A DNA stretch of 39,293 bases from an uncultured Chthonomonas sp. (GCA_903885605.1 CAISJD010000002.1:1-39293), one strand, 5' to 3'; counted from the stretch's first letter, positions 8,599 through 17,005 are shown. Translations and numbers: made by a program. The notes: generated by a model from the letters alone, not told the origin.

Positions 8599-10995
8599 AT
8601 GCTGCATACCCACGCCTTACCGGCCCTCGTGTCGCTTGCGTTGAGCGCCGCCTGCGCACCCGCCGCCGACGCCGCCGGGCTGAACCTGAACGGCGGCGTG
8701 ATCGTTACCCCGGCCTCGGCCTCGCCCATGGTGAAGCTGGCGGCCCGCATGATCTCAGAGGAGGTCGCCAAGCGCTCCGGCGTGAAGCTGCCCGTGGCGG
8801 CTGAGGAGCCGAAGGCCGGGCCGGTCATCGTGCTCCGAACCGGCTCCGGCGGGGCCAATCCCGAGGGATACCACATCGTCTCCCATGCGGTGGCCGGAAG
8901 GGCCAGGATCGTCGTCACCGGCGCCTCGGACCGGGGCGTCATGTTCGGCGCCGGGCGGCTCCTGCGCCTCCTGGCCTGCGGCACGGACAAGGTCGAGGCG
9001 CCCGCCATTGGGCTCAGTTCGGCCCCGGCCAAGGCCATCCGGGGACACCAGTTGGGTTGGCGGCCCACGGCCAACAGCTATGATCGATGGGGCCTGAAGG
9101 AGTTCGAGCAGTACCTGCGCGACCTGGTGGTCTGGGGCGTGAACGCCATCGAGCTGATCCCGTTCGACACCCAGTACGACCGGGCCAGGAACCTCGACTT
9201 CACCTGCAAGCTGGCCGACCTGGTCCACTCCTACGGCATGCAGGTCTGGCTCTGGTACGGGCTGGACGACGTCTGGCCCAGGGAGATGGCCGCACAGGGC
9301 GTCACGCCGGGCGAGCCGGTCTGCCCCTCGAAGCCCCTCGGCCGCAAGTACATACTGAGCCGCCGCTCCGAGCTCTTCAAGGCCATGCGCCACCTGGACG
9401 CGGTCTTCGTGCCCGGCGGCGACCCGGCCGGATGCCCCTGCGGCCAGTGCAAGCCGTGGGTCCGCACCATGCTGCCCGTCTGCGCCGAGATCACCGCCAT
9501 CATGAAGCGGTACCACCCGAACGCGCAGATGTGGGTCTCGAACCAGGGCTTCAAGGGACCCGACAACGACTGGTTCTACGAGTACCTGAACAAGGAGCAG
9601 CCCCGGTGGCTGGCCGGGCTGGCCGCCGGGCCATGGGCCGAGGAGACCCTCCCGGCCATGCGCGCCCGGACGCCGAAGCGCTACCCGATCCGCCTCTACC
9701 CCGACATCTGCCACACCGTCCGGTGCCAGTACCCCGCCCGCGAGTGGGATCAGGCCTGGGCGCTGACGCTCAACCGCGAGCCTCCCATGTTCCGGCCCGA
9801 CGAGCACGCCCGGATCGCCAGGCTGTACCTGCCCTTCTCGGTGGGAGCCGGGACCTACTCCGACGGCGTCACGGACGACCTGAACAAGGCGGTCTGGAGC
9901 GCCGTCCTGTGGGACGCCGAAGCGACCACGGATGACATCCTGCGCGACTACGCACGCTGGTACTTCGGCGAGGCCGCGGCGCCCCGCGTGGTGCAGGGGC
10001 TTCGCGGGCTGGAGGCGGCCTGGCGCGGATCCGTGGCCGCCAACGAGGGCATCGAGGCGACGCTGGCCCTCTGGCGCTCCATCGGCGAAGAGCAGCCCTC
10101 GCTCCAGGCCAACTGGCGATACCAGATGGCCCTGACCACCGCCACCTACCACGCCTACGTGCGCCGCCGCCTGCTGGCGGGCAAGGCCACCGAGGCGAAG
10201 GTCTACGCCGCCCTCCGCGCCGGAGTGGCCGACAGCGCCGAGGCAGGCGTCCCTGTAGCCATCGGCAAGGCCCTGGACATCATCGAAGCCTCCGACGCCG
10301 TGCCGGTGGAGCCCGAGATGAAGCAGGAACTCCTCAGACTGGGCGGCAGGATGTTCAAGAGCATCGGGATGCAGATGAGCGTGCCGCTCTGGGGCGCCAG
10401 CGGGACCGAGCGCGGGGCCATCATGGACGCGCTGGACCAGGCGCTATGGGACCGCGACTGGATCAAGGCGGAGCTGACCAAGCTCCTGCCCATATCGGCC
10501 ACGCCGACGCTCCTGGCGGGCGTCCAGCACATCCTGAACTGGGAGGACCCGGGCCCCGGCGGCTTCTACGACAACCTGGGCGACGCCGGCCGCCAGCCGC
10601 ACCTGGTCCACCAGAAGGCCTGGGCCGACGATCCCGGCTACGTGGAGAGCCCCCGGTGCGACTTCCGCCACACGCAGCCCGGCGACAAGCTGAGCTGGGC
10701 CAAGTACGCCGAGACCCTCTACGGCAGCCCGCTCATCATGCGCTACACGGGCCTCGACCCGAACGCGTCGTACAAGGTCCGCGCCGTCTACAGCGGGCGC
10801 TACAAGCCCACCATGACGCTCACCGCCAACGGCCGCATCAAGGTCCACGGACCGGTAGCCACCCCGGCCGCGCCCGTCCCGCAGGAGTGGCCCATACCCC
10901 GCGAAGCCACCGCAAGCGGCACGCTGGAGCTGCGCTGGGACCGCACCGTAGGCCGAGGAGCCCAGGTCAGCGAGGTCTGGCTGATCAAGGAGTAG
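8599..10995 (+). CDS. Secreted GH20/GH67-like glycoside hydrolase
   Basis: A 798-residue exported protein. A signal peptide covers about residues 1-26, with an AADA-type cleavage region. Residues 27-135 resemble the small alpha/beta domain that precedes the catalytic barrel in hexosaminidases (GH20) and alpha-glucuronidases (GH67): the segment ARIVVTGASDRGVMFGAGRLLRLL is typical. A TIM barrel follows with RGHQLGWRP near 151, GVNAIELIPFDTQYD near 179-193 and a CPCGQC pair of cysteines near 278-283. A helical region and a C-terminal beta-sandwich end the protein. The catalytic acids cannot be fixed by eye, so activity and substrate are open. Shine-Dalgarno ATGGAGG lies upstream of ATG 8599. Confidence 0.75.
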   Translation: MLHTHALPALVSLALSAACAPAADAAGLNLNGGVIVTPASASPMVKLAARMISEEVAKRSGVKLPVAAEEPKAGPVIVLRTGSGGANPEGYHIVSHAVAGRARIVVTGASDRGVMFGAGRLLRLLACGTDKVEAPAIGLSSAPAKAIRGHQLGWRPTANSYDRWGLKEFEQYLRDLVVWGVNAIELIPFDTQYDRARNLDFTCKLADLVHSYGMQVWLWYGLDDVWPREMAAQGVTPGEPVCPSKPLGRKYILSRRSELFKAMRHLDAVFVPGGDPAGCPCGQCKPWVRTMLPVCAEITAIMKRYHPNAQMWVSNQGFKGPDNDWFYEYLNKEQPRWLAGLAAGPWAEETLPAMRARTPKRYPIRLYPDICHTVRCQYPAREWDQAWALTLNREPPMFRPDEHARIARLYLPFSVGAGTYSDGVTDDLNKAVWSAVLWDAEATTDDILRDYARWYFGEAAAPRVVQGLRGLEAAWRGSVAANEGIEATLALWRSIGEEQPSLQANWRYQMALTTATYHAYVRRRLLAGKATEAKVYAALRAGVADSAEAGVPVAIGKALDIIEASDAVPVEPEMKQELLRLGGRMFKSIGMQMSVPLWGASGTERGAIMDALDQALWDRDWIKAELTKLLPISATPTLLAGVQHILNWEDPGPGGFYDNLGDAGRQPHLVHQKAWADDPGYVESPRCDFRHTQPGDKLSWAKYAETLYGSPLIMRYTGLDPNASYKVRAVYSGRYKPTMTLTANGRIKVHGPVATPAAPVPQEWPIPREATASGTLELRWDRTVGRGAQVSEVWLIKE

Positions 10996-11261
10996 ATGCG
11001 CGGCAGCTTGGAAGAGCCGTCGCACCGGTCCGGCAGGACTTCTGGCCGCGTTCTGTGCGACAAGAGCGATCGCCCTGCCGACTAGCTCTCCGGTTCCCAG
11101 CGCCTTGCGCGAGTAGGGGAAGTGACAGCGCCACCAGGGTGACACAGCGGGCGACGCGAAAGGGGATAGCCGTTGGCATCGGGACGCAGGAGAGGGGAAC
11201 ACGGCACGAAGGGGCTCATCCAGCCGCGCTTTTGTCGCGCAGACCACGAGCGTCCAGCACG
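10996..11261. other. Gene-free stretch upstream of darT
   Basis: These 266 bp hold no convincing gene. The darT frame stays open across the whole stretch, but the translation is low-complexity and unlike DarT. I see no clear -35/-10 pair. The motif TGACA occurs twice (11122-11126 and 11139-11143), without a matching -10 box. Confidence 0.5.
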
Positions 11262-11909
11262 TTGAGCGCGCCACTTGTCCTTACGCCTCAGGCCGCATGG
11301 CTATTCCGCATCACACACATCGACAACGTGCCCTGGCTTCTGCGGCACGGGCTGCGCTGTCGGACCTCGCCGGTGACGGATCCGGGCTACGTGCCGATCG
11401 GTGATCAGGAGATCATCTGCAAGCGAAATGCCCGGACCGTGCCCGTGCCGCCACACGGCATGCTGAGCGACTATGTACCGTTCTACTTCACGCCGTGGTC
11501 CCCCATGCTGTATAACATCGTCACCGGGTACAGGGGCATATCGCGGCAGTCCAGGACCGACATCGTAATCATTGCATCGTCGCTGGCCAGAGTCGCCGAG
11601 CTGGGGCTTCCGTTCGTCATCACGGATGGCCACGCCCTGATGCATACGTCCAGCTTCTTCCGGGATGCATCGGACCTGGACCGCATAGACTGGGACCTGT
11701 TGAACCGCAAGGACTTCCGGCGAGACCCGGAGGATCCGGGCAAACTTGATCGCTACCAAGCCGAAGCGCTCGTGTTGAGCTATGTTCCGGTGACGGCTAT
11801 ACTGGGGATCGCGTGCTACGATCGGGATACCGACCAGCGCCTTGAGGCGATGTTGACTGACGCCGACCAGCGCGTGCCGGTCCGCACGCGGCCGGACTGG
11901 TACCTGTGA
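11262..11909 (+). CDS. darT: DarT DNA ADP-ribosyltransferase toxin
   Basis: A 215-residue toxin if started at TTG 11262. DarT uses NAD+ to attach ADP-ribose to thymidine in single-stranded DNA and blocks replication; several DarTG pairs stop phages. The N-terminal FRITHIDNVPWLLRHGL segment (residues 15-31) is the family's NAD-binding start, with H19. The loop VPFYFTPWSPMLYNI is at 72-86, and the catalytic glutamate is E168 in YQAEALV, so the toxin looks active. The start is uncertain: the frame is open far upstream, there is no ATG or GTG near the conserved region, and TTG 11262 gives the usual family length without a good ribosome binding site. darG follows with overlapping codons. Base composition is slightly less GC-rich than in the neighbours, fitting an acquired defence module. 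Confidence 0.92.
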   Translation: MSAPLVLTPQAAWLFRITHIDNVPWLLRHGLRCRTSPVTDPGYVPIGDQEIICKRNARTVPVPPHGMLSDYVPFYFTPWSPMLYNIVTGYRGISRQSRTDIVIIASSLARVAELGLPFVITDGHALMHTSSFFRDASDLDRIDWDLLNRKDFRRDPEDPGKLDRYQAEALVLSYVPVTAILGIACYDRDTDQRLEAMLTDADQRVPVRTRPDWYL

Positions 11910-12994
11910 TGATCCAATACACAACCGGAAACATACTGGACGCCCAGACCGAAGCTCTCGTGAACACCGTGAACGAGGTCGGCGTGATGGGTAAGGGCGT
12001 CGCGCTGATGTTCAGGGAGGCGTTTCCCGCCAACACGAAAGCCTACGAGGCGGCGTGCGAGCGCGGTGAAGTCCGGGTCGGCAGCATGTTCGTAACCGCC
12101 AACCCCGCCCTCTTTGGGCCGCGCTGGATCATAAACTTCCCGACCAAGAGGCACTGGCGCCGGCCGTCGCAGATGGAGTGGGTCCGGGACGGCCTGACCG
12201 ATCTGGTGCGCGTCATACGCAAGCACGGCATCGCATCGGTGGCGCTCCCGCCGCTCGGGTGCGGCAACGGCGGCCTCATCTGGGAACACGTCCGGCGCGA
12301 AATCGAGATCGCCGCCTCGGAGCTTCCCACCGTCGAGTTTGTGGCCTATGAGCCGGCTTCCACTTACCAGAACGCTCCAAAGGCCGCCGGCGTCATGGAG
12401 CTATCACCAGCCCGCGCCCTGATCGCCGAGATGGTCCGCAGGTACTGCGCCTCGGGTATGGATTGCTCGGTGCTTGAGGTGCAGAAGCTGGCGTGGTTCC
12501 TGCAGCGGGCATTGGCGAAGCGCTCTCTTGACGACCCGCTGCACCTGAAGTTCGTTCCCGATCGGTACGGCCCGTATGCTGACGGCCTGCGCCATCTCCT
12601 GGACGCGCTGGACGGCAGCTACCTGCATTGCGAACGACGGCTGGGAGATGCGCGCCCGTTCGACGCGGTGTGGTTTGAGAACGCCCGGGCCGAAGCCGTC
12701 GACAGGTACCTGTCTGATGCGTCCGTCGTGCAGTTCCGCGAAGCGCTTGAACAGACGGCCGCCGTGGTGGCGGGCTTCGAGTCGCCGCTCGGCTTGGAGC
12801 TGCTGGCCACCGTAGACTATCTTCTGGCCCAAGGCGGCTGTGAGCCGACGGTGGCGGGCCTTAGACGCGGAATAGTCTCGTGGCCCGGCGGCAGTGGCGC
12901 TGCCCCACGCAAGGCGCGCCTCTTCGACGACAGGCTCATCGGCCTTGCCTTGAAGCGTCTGATTCCCGAGAACCGCAGGCAAGCAGCCACATAG
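11909..12994 (+). CDS. darG: DarG antitoxin: macrodomain DNA ADP-ribosylglycohydrolase
   Basis: A 361-residue antitoxin that removes ADP-ribose from DNA and also binds DarT. Residues 1-150 are a macrodomain: TTGNILDAQTEALVNTVN at the start, GVMGKGVAL at 25-33, and the catalytic lysine K80 in NFPTK, at the same number as in the studied DarG proteins when ATG 11909 is used. PPLGCGNGGL near 113-122 is the second ligand loop. Residues 160-361 match the DarG C-terminal domain that masks the toxin, with EVQKLAWFLQ and RYGPYADGL. ATG 11909 overlaps the darT stop in TGATG, so the two are translationally coupled; GTG 11906 is a possible alternative. The full-length antitoxin and intact toxin suggest a working system. 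Confidence 0.95.
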   Translation: MIQYTTGNILDAQTEALVNTVNEVGVMGKGVALMFREAFPANTKAYEAACERGEVRVGSMFVTANPALFGPRWIINFPTKRHWRRPSQMEWVRDGLTDLVRVIRKHGIASVALPPLGCGNGGLIWEHVRREIEIAASELPTVEFVAYEPASTYQNAPKAAGVMELSPARALIAEMVRRYCASGMDCSVLEVQKLAWFLQRALAKRSLDDPLHLKFVPDRYGPYADGLRHLLDALDGSYLHCERRLGDARPFDAVWFENARAEAVDRYLSDASVVQFREALEQTAAVVAGFESPLGLELLATVDYLLAQGGCEPTVAGLRRGIVSWPGGSGAAPRKARLFDDRLIGLALKRLIPENRRQAAT

Positions 12995-13084
12995 TGCGGG
13001 CCGCGGCGGCAGGACTCACGGCGCCGGGCGGCTAACCTAGAGATGCGGCGCAGTGCGCCGGACTAAGCAGTGAGGTAAGGTCAC

Positions 13085-13882
13085 GTGAAGCTAGGCGCGA
13101 ATTCGGTTCTCTTCGGCGGCCATGACATGGAAGCCGCCTTCAAGTATCTGGCCATGGCCGGGTACGACGGCATCGAGCTGTCGGCCATCGACGGCATGAG
13201 CGACCACCTGACGCTCTCCCGTTGGCGCGAGGTGGCGCCCGAGATCAAGCGCCTGGCCGAGGTCTACAGCCTCGAGCTGCTGGGCATGGAGCAGCCCTCG
13301 CAGGATCTCGCCACCATGGAGGCCGCCTTCCAGGCCGCCGTGGAGATCGGCATCCCCATCGTCAACTGCGGCCCCGGCGGCAAGAGCGACGACGAGGAGA
13401 GCCTGCAGGCCAGCATCGACTCGCTGGGCCGCCTGGCCGACATGGCGCAGGGCTACGGCGTGACGCTCTGCGTGAAGGCGCACGTCGGCGCCGCCATCTA
13501 CAACACGCCCACGACGCTGAAGGCCATGGCCGCGATCAGCTCGCCGGCGTTCGGCATCGACATGGACCCGTCGCACATCCACCGCGCCGGCGAGAACCCC
13601 GTGGAGGCCATCGCGGCGGTCGTCTCCCGCGTGAAGCACGTCCACATCCGCGACTGCAAGGGCCTGCAGCAGAACCCCGGCAAGCCCGAGATGCAGGCCA
13701 ACGGGCGCGGCGACATCGACCTGCTCGGCTACATCAGCGTGCTGCACCAGCATGGCTACACCGGCCCGGTGGACCTCGAGGTCATCGGCGCCAGGGAGTA
13801 CAGCCTGGAGCAGTGCTGCGTCATCGCAGCCGAGTCCCGCGGGCATATGCAGGCCTGCCTGCAGGCGTGTGGGGCCCGATGA
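13085..13882 (+). CDS. Sugar phosphate isomerase/epimerase family TIM-barrel protein
   Basis: A 265-residue protein of the xylose isomerase-like (AP endonuclease family 2) TIM-barrel fold. These enzymes bind a divalent metal and isomerise or epimerise sugars, inositols or keto acids. Likely metal ligands are visible in order: E in MAGYDGIELSAID and in GMEQ, D-P-S-H-I-H near 159-164, HVHIRD near 181-186 and E in DLEVIG near the end. The substrate cannot be told from the sequence. The start is GTG 13085, preceded by GAGGTAAGG. Its stop overlaps the next start as ATGA (13879-13882), so the following exported protein is translationally coupled. A weak TAACCT box lies about 50 bp upstream. Confidence 0.88.
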   Translation: MKLGANSVLFGGHDMEAAFKYLAMAGYDGIELSAIDGMSDHLTLSRWREVAPEIKRLAEVYSLELLGMEQPSQDLATMEAAFQAAVEIGIPIVNCGPGGKSDDEESLQASIDSLGRLADMAQGYGVTLCVKAHVGAAIYNTPTTLKAMAAISSPAFGIDMDPSHIHRAGENPVEAIAAVVSRVKHVHIRDCKGLQQNPGKPEMQANGRGDIDLLGYISVLHQHGYTGPVDLEVIGAREYSLEQCCVIAAESRGHMQACLQACGAR

Positions 13883-14673
13883 TGCGTCGGCTCGCGTGGC
13901 TTCCCGCCGCGGCGGCCCTGCTCGGCGCGGCCCTGCATCCCGCCGTCGCCGACGCGCCGGGCTTTGACCTCGGCCGCCTCGTCATCGTGGATACGCCCTA
14001 CGTGCCCGCCCAGGGCCAGTTGCGGCTCTCGGCCGACCTCCGCTCGTTCGGCGGGCGCGAGGACAACCTCTACGGCGGCCTCAGCGCCCTCTACGGGCTG
14101 GGCGGCCCCTGGGCCGGCCTGCTCCGGGGAACCGTGGGCAACAAGGAGACCGGCACGACCGCCGGCGGCGTCAGCTACCCCTACGGCGGGCGTGACGTCG
14201 AGGCCATGGTCCGCTGGCAGAACCCCCGCAAGTCGACGCACGCCGTCGAGCTGGGCGTCTGCACGCCGGGCGGGTCCCAGTACAACGGCACCTACCTCAC
14301 CACGCAGGTGATGGTTGCCCATGAGATGCCCACGCACACCACGCTCTACTTCAACCCGAAGGCGGTCTTCTTCCCCAACTTCCTGGCCACCTTCAGCGGC
14401 GGCATCTGCGCCCGCGCCACGGATCGGCTCACCTTCTCCGGCGAGGCCGGCGGCGTCATCTACGGCGACAACATCTACAGCCGCCTGAGCGGCACAGCCA
14501 CCCGCACCGAGACCTGGGCCGTCCGGGCCTGCTACCAGCCGCACGCCAAGGACGACAGCATGGCCCTGGACCTTGCATGGACCAACGCGCTCGGGCCCAC
14601 CACCGCCACCAGCATCCTTGCGGGCCGGGGCGGCGCCTCGGCGGTGATGCTGGGAATCCACCTCAAGCGGTAG
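13879..14673 (+). CDS. Exported beta-rich, outer-membrane-barrel-like protein
   Basis: A 264-residue exported protein of unknown function. A signal peptide with RR at the start and a hydrophobic core covers about residues 1-25, ending in AVADA. The mature part has no long helix and alternates polar and hydrophobic residues in many short strands, for example LSADLRSFGG, YLTTQVMVAHEMP and LTFSGEAGGVIYGD. It ends in AVMLGIHLKR, a strand-like C-terminus. This pattern fits a small beta-barrel of the cell envelope, but not a family I can name. ATG 13879 overlaps the upstream stop codon. Hairpins right after the stop separate it from the convergent purB. Confidence 0.75.
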   Translation: MMRRLAWLPAAAALLGAALHPAVADAPGFDLGRLVIVDTPYVPAQGQLRLSADLRSFGGREDNLYGGLSALYGLGGPWAGLLRGTVGNKETGTTAGGVSYPYGGRDVEAMVRWQNPRKSTHAVELGVCTPGGSQYNGTYLTTQVMVAHEMPTHTTLYFNPKAVFFPNFLATFSGGICARATDRLTFSGEAGGVIYGDNIYSRLSGTATRTETWAVRACYQPHAKDDSMALDLAWTNALGPTTATSILAGRGGASAVMLGIHLKR

Positions 14674-14731
14674 GCTCCCGAGCCTACCCGCACGCAGCGA
14701 CGGCCGGCCCCGCATGGTGGAGCCGGCCGTC
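14671..14731. terminator. Double hairpin between convergent genes
   Basis: The first hairpin, 14671-14676 with 14681-14686 (6 bp, loop CCCG), begins in the stop codon of the barrel gene. The second, 14699-14708 with 14722-14731 (10 bp, 13-nt loop), lies 24 bp before the end of purB. As the region is palindromic it could stop transcription from both sides. There are no U-tracts. Confidence 0.6.
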
Positions 14732-14755
14732 TGCTCGTGTGGCGCGTCGGGCGCG

Positions 14756-16045
14756 TCAGATGCCCAGCTGCTCCCAGGTGTGCGCCAGGTTGGCCAGGTG
14801 GTGGTTCACGTCGAAGCACCGGGAGACTTCGTCCTCCGTGAGCAGGGCCTGCACGTCGGGATCGGCGGCGATGCAGTCGCGGAACGCCTGCCCCTCCCAC
14901 GCCTTGGCCGCGTTGCGCTGCACGGTGGTGTAGGCGTCCTCGCGCGACTGGCCCCGGGCGATCAGGGCCAGCATGATCTGCTCGGAGAAGACCAGCCCGC
15001 CCATCTGCTCCAGGTTGCGCTTCATGTTGGCCGGATGGACGATGAGGCCCGAGAGGATGTCGTTGAACTTCCAGAGCATCCAATCGACGAGGGTGCAGGT
15101 GTCGGGCAGGATGATCCGCTCCATGGAAGAGTTGGCCAGGTCGCGCTCGTGCCAGGTGGTGACGCTCTCCAGCATGGGGATGACGTTGCCGCGCACGACC
15201 CGCGCCAGGCCGGTGACGGTCTCGCAGTTCCAGGGGTTGCGCTTGTGCGGCATGGCCGACGAGCCCTTCTGGCCCTGCGCGAAGAACTCCTGGACCTCGA
15301 GGATCTCCGTCCGCTGGAGGTTGCGCACCTCGGTGGCGTAGCGCTCCAGCGAGGAGGCGACGATGGCAAGGGTGCAGACCAGCTCGGCGTGGCGGTCGCG
15401 GGAGATGATCTGGGTGGAGACCGGCGCGGGCTCCAGCCCCAGCGAGCGGCAGACATGGGCCTCGATCTCGGCGTTGATGTTGGCGTGGGTGCCCACGGCG
15501 CCGGAGATCTTGCCCACGGCGATGCCGTCGCGGGCGGCGCGGAGGCGGTCGACGTTGTGGTTCATCTCGTCGAGCCAGTTCGCCAGCTTGAAGCCGAAGG
15601 TGATGGGCTCGGCGTGGATGCCGTGGGTCCGGCCGATCTGCAGCGTGTCCTTGTGCTCACGGGCGCGGCGGAGGATGGTCTCCCGCAGCGTCTCGGCGCG
15701 GCCGATGATCATGTCCGCGGCGTCGCGCAGGGCCATGCAGAGGGCGGTATCGACTACATCATAGGAGGTGATGCCGTAGTGGACGAAGCGGCCCTCCTCG
15801 CCCAGGTGCTCCTGCACGTTCTTGACGAAGGCCATGACGTCGTGGCGGGTGACCTTCTCCAGCTCCAACATGCGGCCCAGTTCAAAGCGAGCGCCGGCGC
15901 GTATCTTGTCCGTGACCCCGGCGGGGATCTTGCCGAAGCGCTCAAGGGCGGCGCAGACTGCTATCTCCACGTCCAGCCAGCGCTGGGTTCGGGCGTTCAG
16001 GTCCCACAGGGCGCCCATCTCGGGCATGGTGTACCGATCGATCAT
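14756..16045 (-). CDS. purB: Adenylosuccinate lyase
   Basis: A 429-residue cytosolic enzyme of purine synthesis, the usual length. It splits SAICAR to AICAR and adenylosuccinate to AMP, releasing fumarate both times. The superfamily signature GSSAMPHKRNP lies near residues 263-273 and carries the flexible catalytic serine loop. TSYDVVDTA near 92-100 and the histidine-bearing GRTHGIHAEP near 138-147 complete the active site, which is formed between subunits of the homotetramer. The start at 16045 has GGAGG upstream on the minus strand, and a TATAAT box lies 33 bp upstream. It is one of three minus-strand genes here. Long open frames on the other strand across it are shadows. Confidence 0.97.
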   Translation of the reverse strand: MIDRYTMPEMGALWDLNARTQRWLDVEIAVCAALERFGKIPAGVTDKIRAGARFELGRMLELEKVTRHDVMAFVKNVQEHLGEEGRFVHYGITSYDVVDTALCMALRDAADMIIGRAETLRETILRRAREHKDTLQIGRTHGIHAEPITFGFKLANWLDEMNHNVDRLRAARDGIAVGKISGAVGTHANINAEIEAHVCRSLGLEPAPVSTQIISRDRHAELVCTLAIVASSLERYATEVRNLQRTEILEVQEFFAQGQKGSSAMPHKRNPWNCETVTGLARVVRGNVIPMLESVTTWHERDLANSSMERIILPDTCTLVDWMLWKFNDILSGLIVHPANMKRNLEQMGGLVFSEQIMLALIARGQSREDAYTTVQRNAAKAWEGQAFRDCIAADPDVQALLTEDEVSRCFDVNHHLANLAHTWEQLGI

Positions 16046-16479
16046 GGTGTGCGGCCTCCGGAAGTAGGTGCAGGCCGATTATACACCTGCGCTCGGCTGG
16101 ATGCGCGCTACCGGCGCCTGGGAGCGGGCACAAGGTCGAAGGCGCCGCGCCCGTGGAACCGGAACGCGCAGAACCTGATGCCCCGCCAGAGGACCAGGGA
16201 TGCCACTGACCTGTACCACGGAAGTGGCACTCTTGAACGGCCTGTCCCCAGACTGAGGTACCGGCCGGCGCACGCTCGCCACGGAACGGCTCACTGCCTC
16301 CCTGATCGGCTTGTGGGCAGCCGCCAGTGCCGCGGCCTCGCGATTGGCCGACGCCCGCACGTCAGCGCGGAAGGCCAGGCTGCCAACCGCTGGTGGGCGG
16401 TCCTGCGCGACACAGCATCGAGGGAGCATGTGCAGTAGCGCCACGCCTCACATCCATCGGCGGGCGCCACCCATCGTTT
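16046..16479. other. Gene-free stretch between purB and the VapB-like gene
   Basis: No convincing gene is seen. The stretch contains the purB -10 box, a perfect 7-bp inverted repeat (16201-16207 with 16223-16229) and the left copy of a 16-bp direct repeat (16301-16316). The CGCGCCCGTGGAAC string near 16147 also occurs near 37397, which may be chance. Confidence 0.45.
16078..16083 (-). promoter_or_regulatory. -10 box of purB
   Basis: Read on the minus strand this is a perfect TATAAT, 33 bp upstream of the purB start. No good -35 hexamer is visible 16-18 bp further upstream, so an activator or another feature may replace it. Confidence 0.5.
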
Positions 16480-16513
16480 TCCATGGAGCATGGGCGCTTC
16501 CATGGAGTACAAT
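16480..16513 (+). promoter_or_regulatory. Double-palindrome operator and -10 box of the VapB-like gene
   Basis: The perfect palindrome TCCATGGA occurs at 16480-16487 and 16499-16506, 19 bp apart. TACAAT follows at 16508-16513. Transcription would start about at A16520, the first base of the start codon, so the mRNA is probably leaderless; no ribosome binding site is present. Paired palindromes over the promoter are the usual layout for autoregulation by antitoxins of this fold. Confidence 0.6.
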
Positions 16514-16519
16514 GCAGCC

Positions 16520-16762
16520 ATGACAACCACCGTCACACGCAAGAGCATGGTCACCATCCCGGCTGAGATCGCCCGGCTCTACGACATCAAGCCCGGCTAC
16601 CGCCTGGACTGGCTCCCGAGCCCCGGCGCCGACGAGATCATTGTTCGGGTCGTGCCGGATCGCGCTGAGCTCGGGCGGCGCCTCAAGGGATCGCTCCGGG
16701 CGTTCTCACCCGGACGCGACGCCGTGGCCGAGTTGTTGGCCGAGCGCGATCTGGATGGCTGA
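16520..16762 (+). CDS. AbrB/SpoVT-fold antitoxin (VapB-like)
   Basis: An 80-residue DNA-binding antitoxin. The swapped-hairpin domain reads TVTRKSMVTIPAEIARLYDIKPGYRLDWL at residues 4-32, the classic AbrB/MazE pattern. The acidic C-terminal part, AVAELLAERDLDG, fits the segment that binds and blocks a VapC toxin. It should repress its own promoter through the two palindromes just upstream. ATG 16520 is preferred over upstream ATG codons, because the domain starts there and the -10 box lies 7 bp before it. The stop overlaps the next start by 8 bp, the normal arrangement for vapBC. Its toxin partner is broken, so it is an orphan or a decaying gene. Confidence 0.85.
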   Translation: MTTTVTRKSMVTIPAEIARLYDIKPGYRLDWLPSPGADEIIVRVVPDRAELGRRLKGSLRAFSPGRDAVAELLAERDLDG

Positions 16763-16904
16763 TCGCGGCCGGTACCTCCTGGACACGTCCGCGATCCTCG
16801 CCCATATGCGAGACGAGCCCGAGCCCCGGCGCCTCGGCCCTTGCTGCGTGCGGCGGCGCACCTGCGGGGGGGGTCCTTCAGCCCCTGGCGGGGCCTCAGG
16901 ATGA
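16755..16904 (+). pseudogene. VapC-like PIN-domain toxin, broken
   Basis: Only the first strand and helix of a PIN domain remain: RYLLDTSAILAHMRDEPE, with the first catalytic aspartate in LLDTS. The frame then runs into unrelated sequence and stops after 49 residues, while VapC proteins are about 130 residues. Downstream, another frame reads LLRAAAHLRGG, which would fit the next PIN helix, so at least one frameshift is likely. By about 16900 the similarity ends at the symmetrical repeat. The other catalytic acids are absent. It cannot work as an endoribonuclease as it stands. Confidence 0.75.
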
Positions 16905-16916
16905 CGTCAAGGCCGT

Positions 16917-17005
16917 GTCCGTGTTCGTCGGTGTCCGTCCGTGTGGGTCCGTGTGGCTTTTGCGGCGGCACGGACGAGCACGGACGAGCACGGACATCCA
17001 CGGAC
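16917..17005. repeat. Symmetrical repeat: four plus four heptamers at 10-bp period
   Basis: GTCCGTG-type heptamers start at 16917, 16927 (one change), 16937 and 16947. After a 15-bp centre (16954-16968) the reverse complement CACGGAC starts at 16969, 16979, 16989 and 16999. The two arms face each other and could form a long imperfect hairpin or a cruciform. It sits just after the broken VapC and looks like an inserted repeat element. Confidence 0.75.

Noticed and set aside
10446-11261. Upstream extension of the darT frame
   Set aside because: The translation overlaps the GH20/GH67-like gene in another frame and does not resemble DarT or any added domain.
13222-13878. Upstream extension of the barrel-protein frame
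   Set aside because: It overlaps the isomerase/epimerase gene in another frame; the signal peptide starts at 13879 with an ATGA overlap.
14714-16438. 574-codon open frame on the plus strand opposite purB
   Set aside because: It is antisense to a gene with clear catalytic motifs, has repetitive Gly/Ala/Asp-rich sequence and no family features. High GC leaves such frames open.
16917-17005. CRISPR array
   Set aside because: The period is 10 bp, there are no spacers of normal size and no cas genes are nearby.
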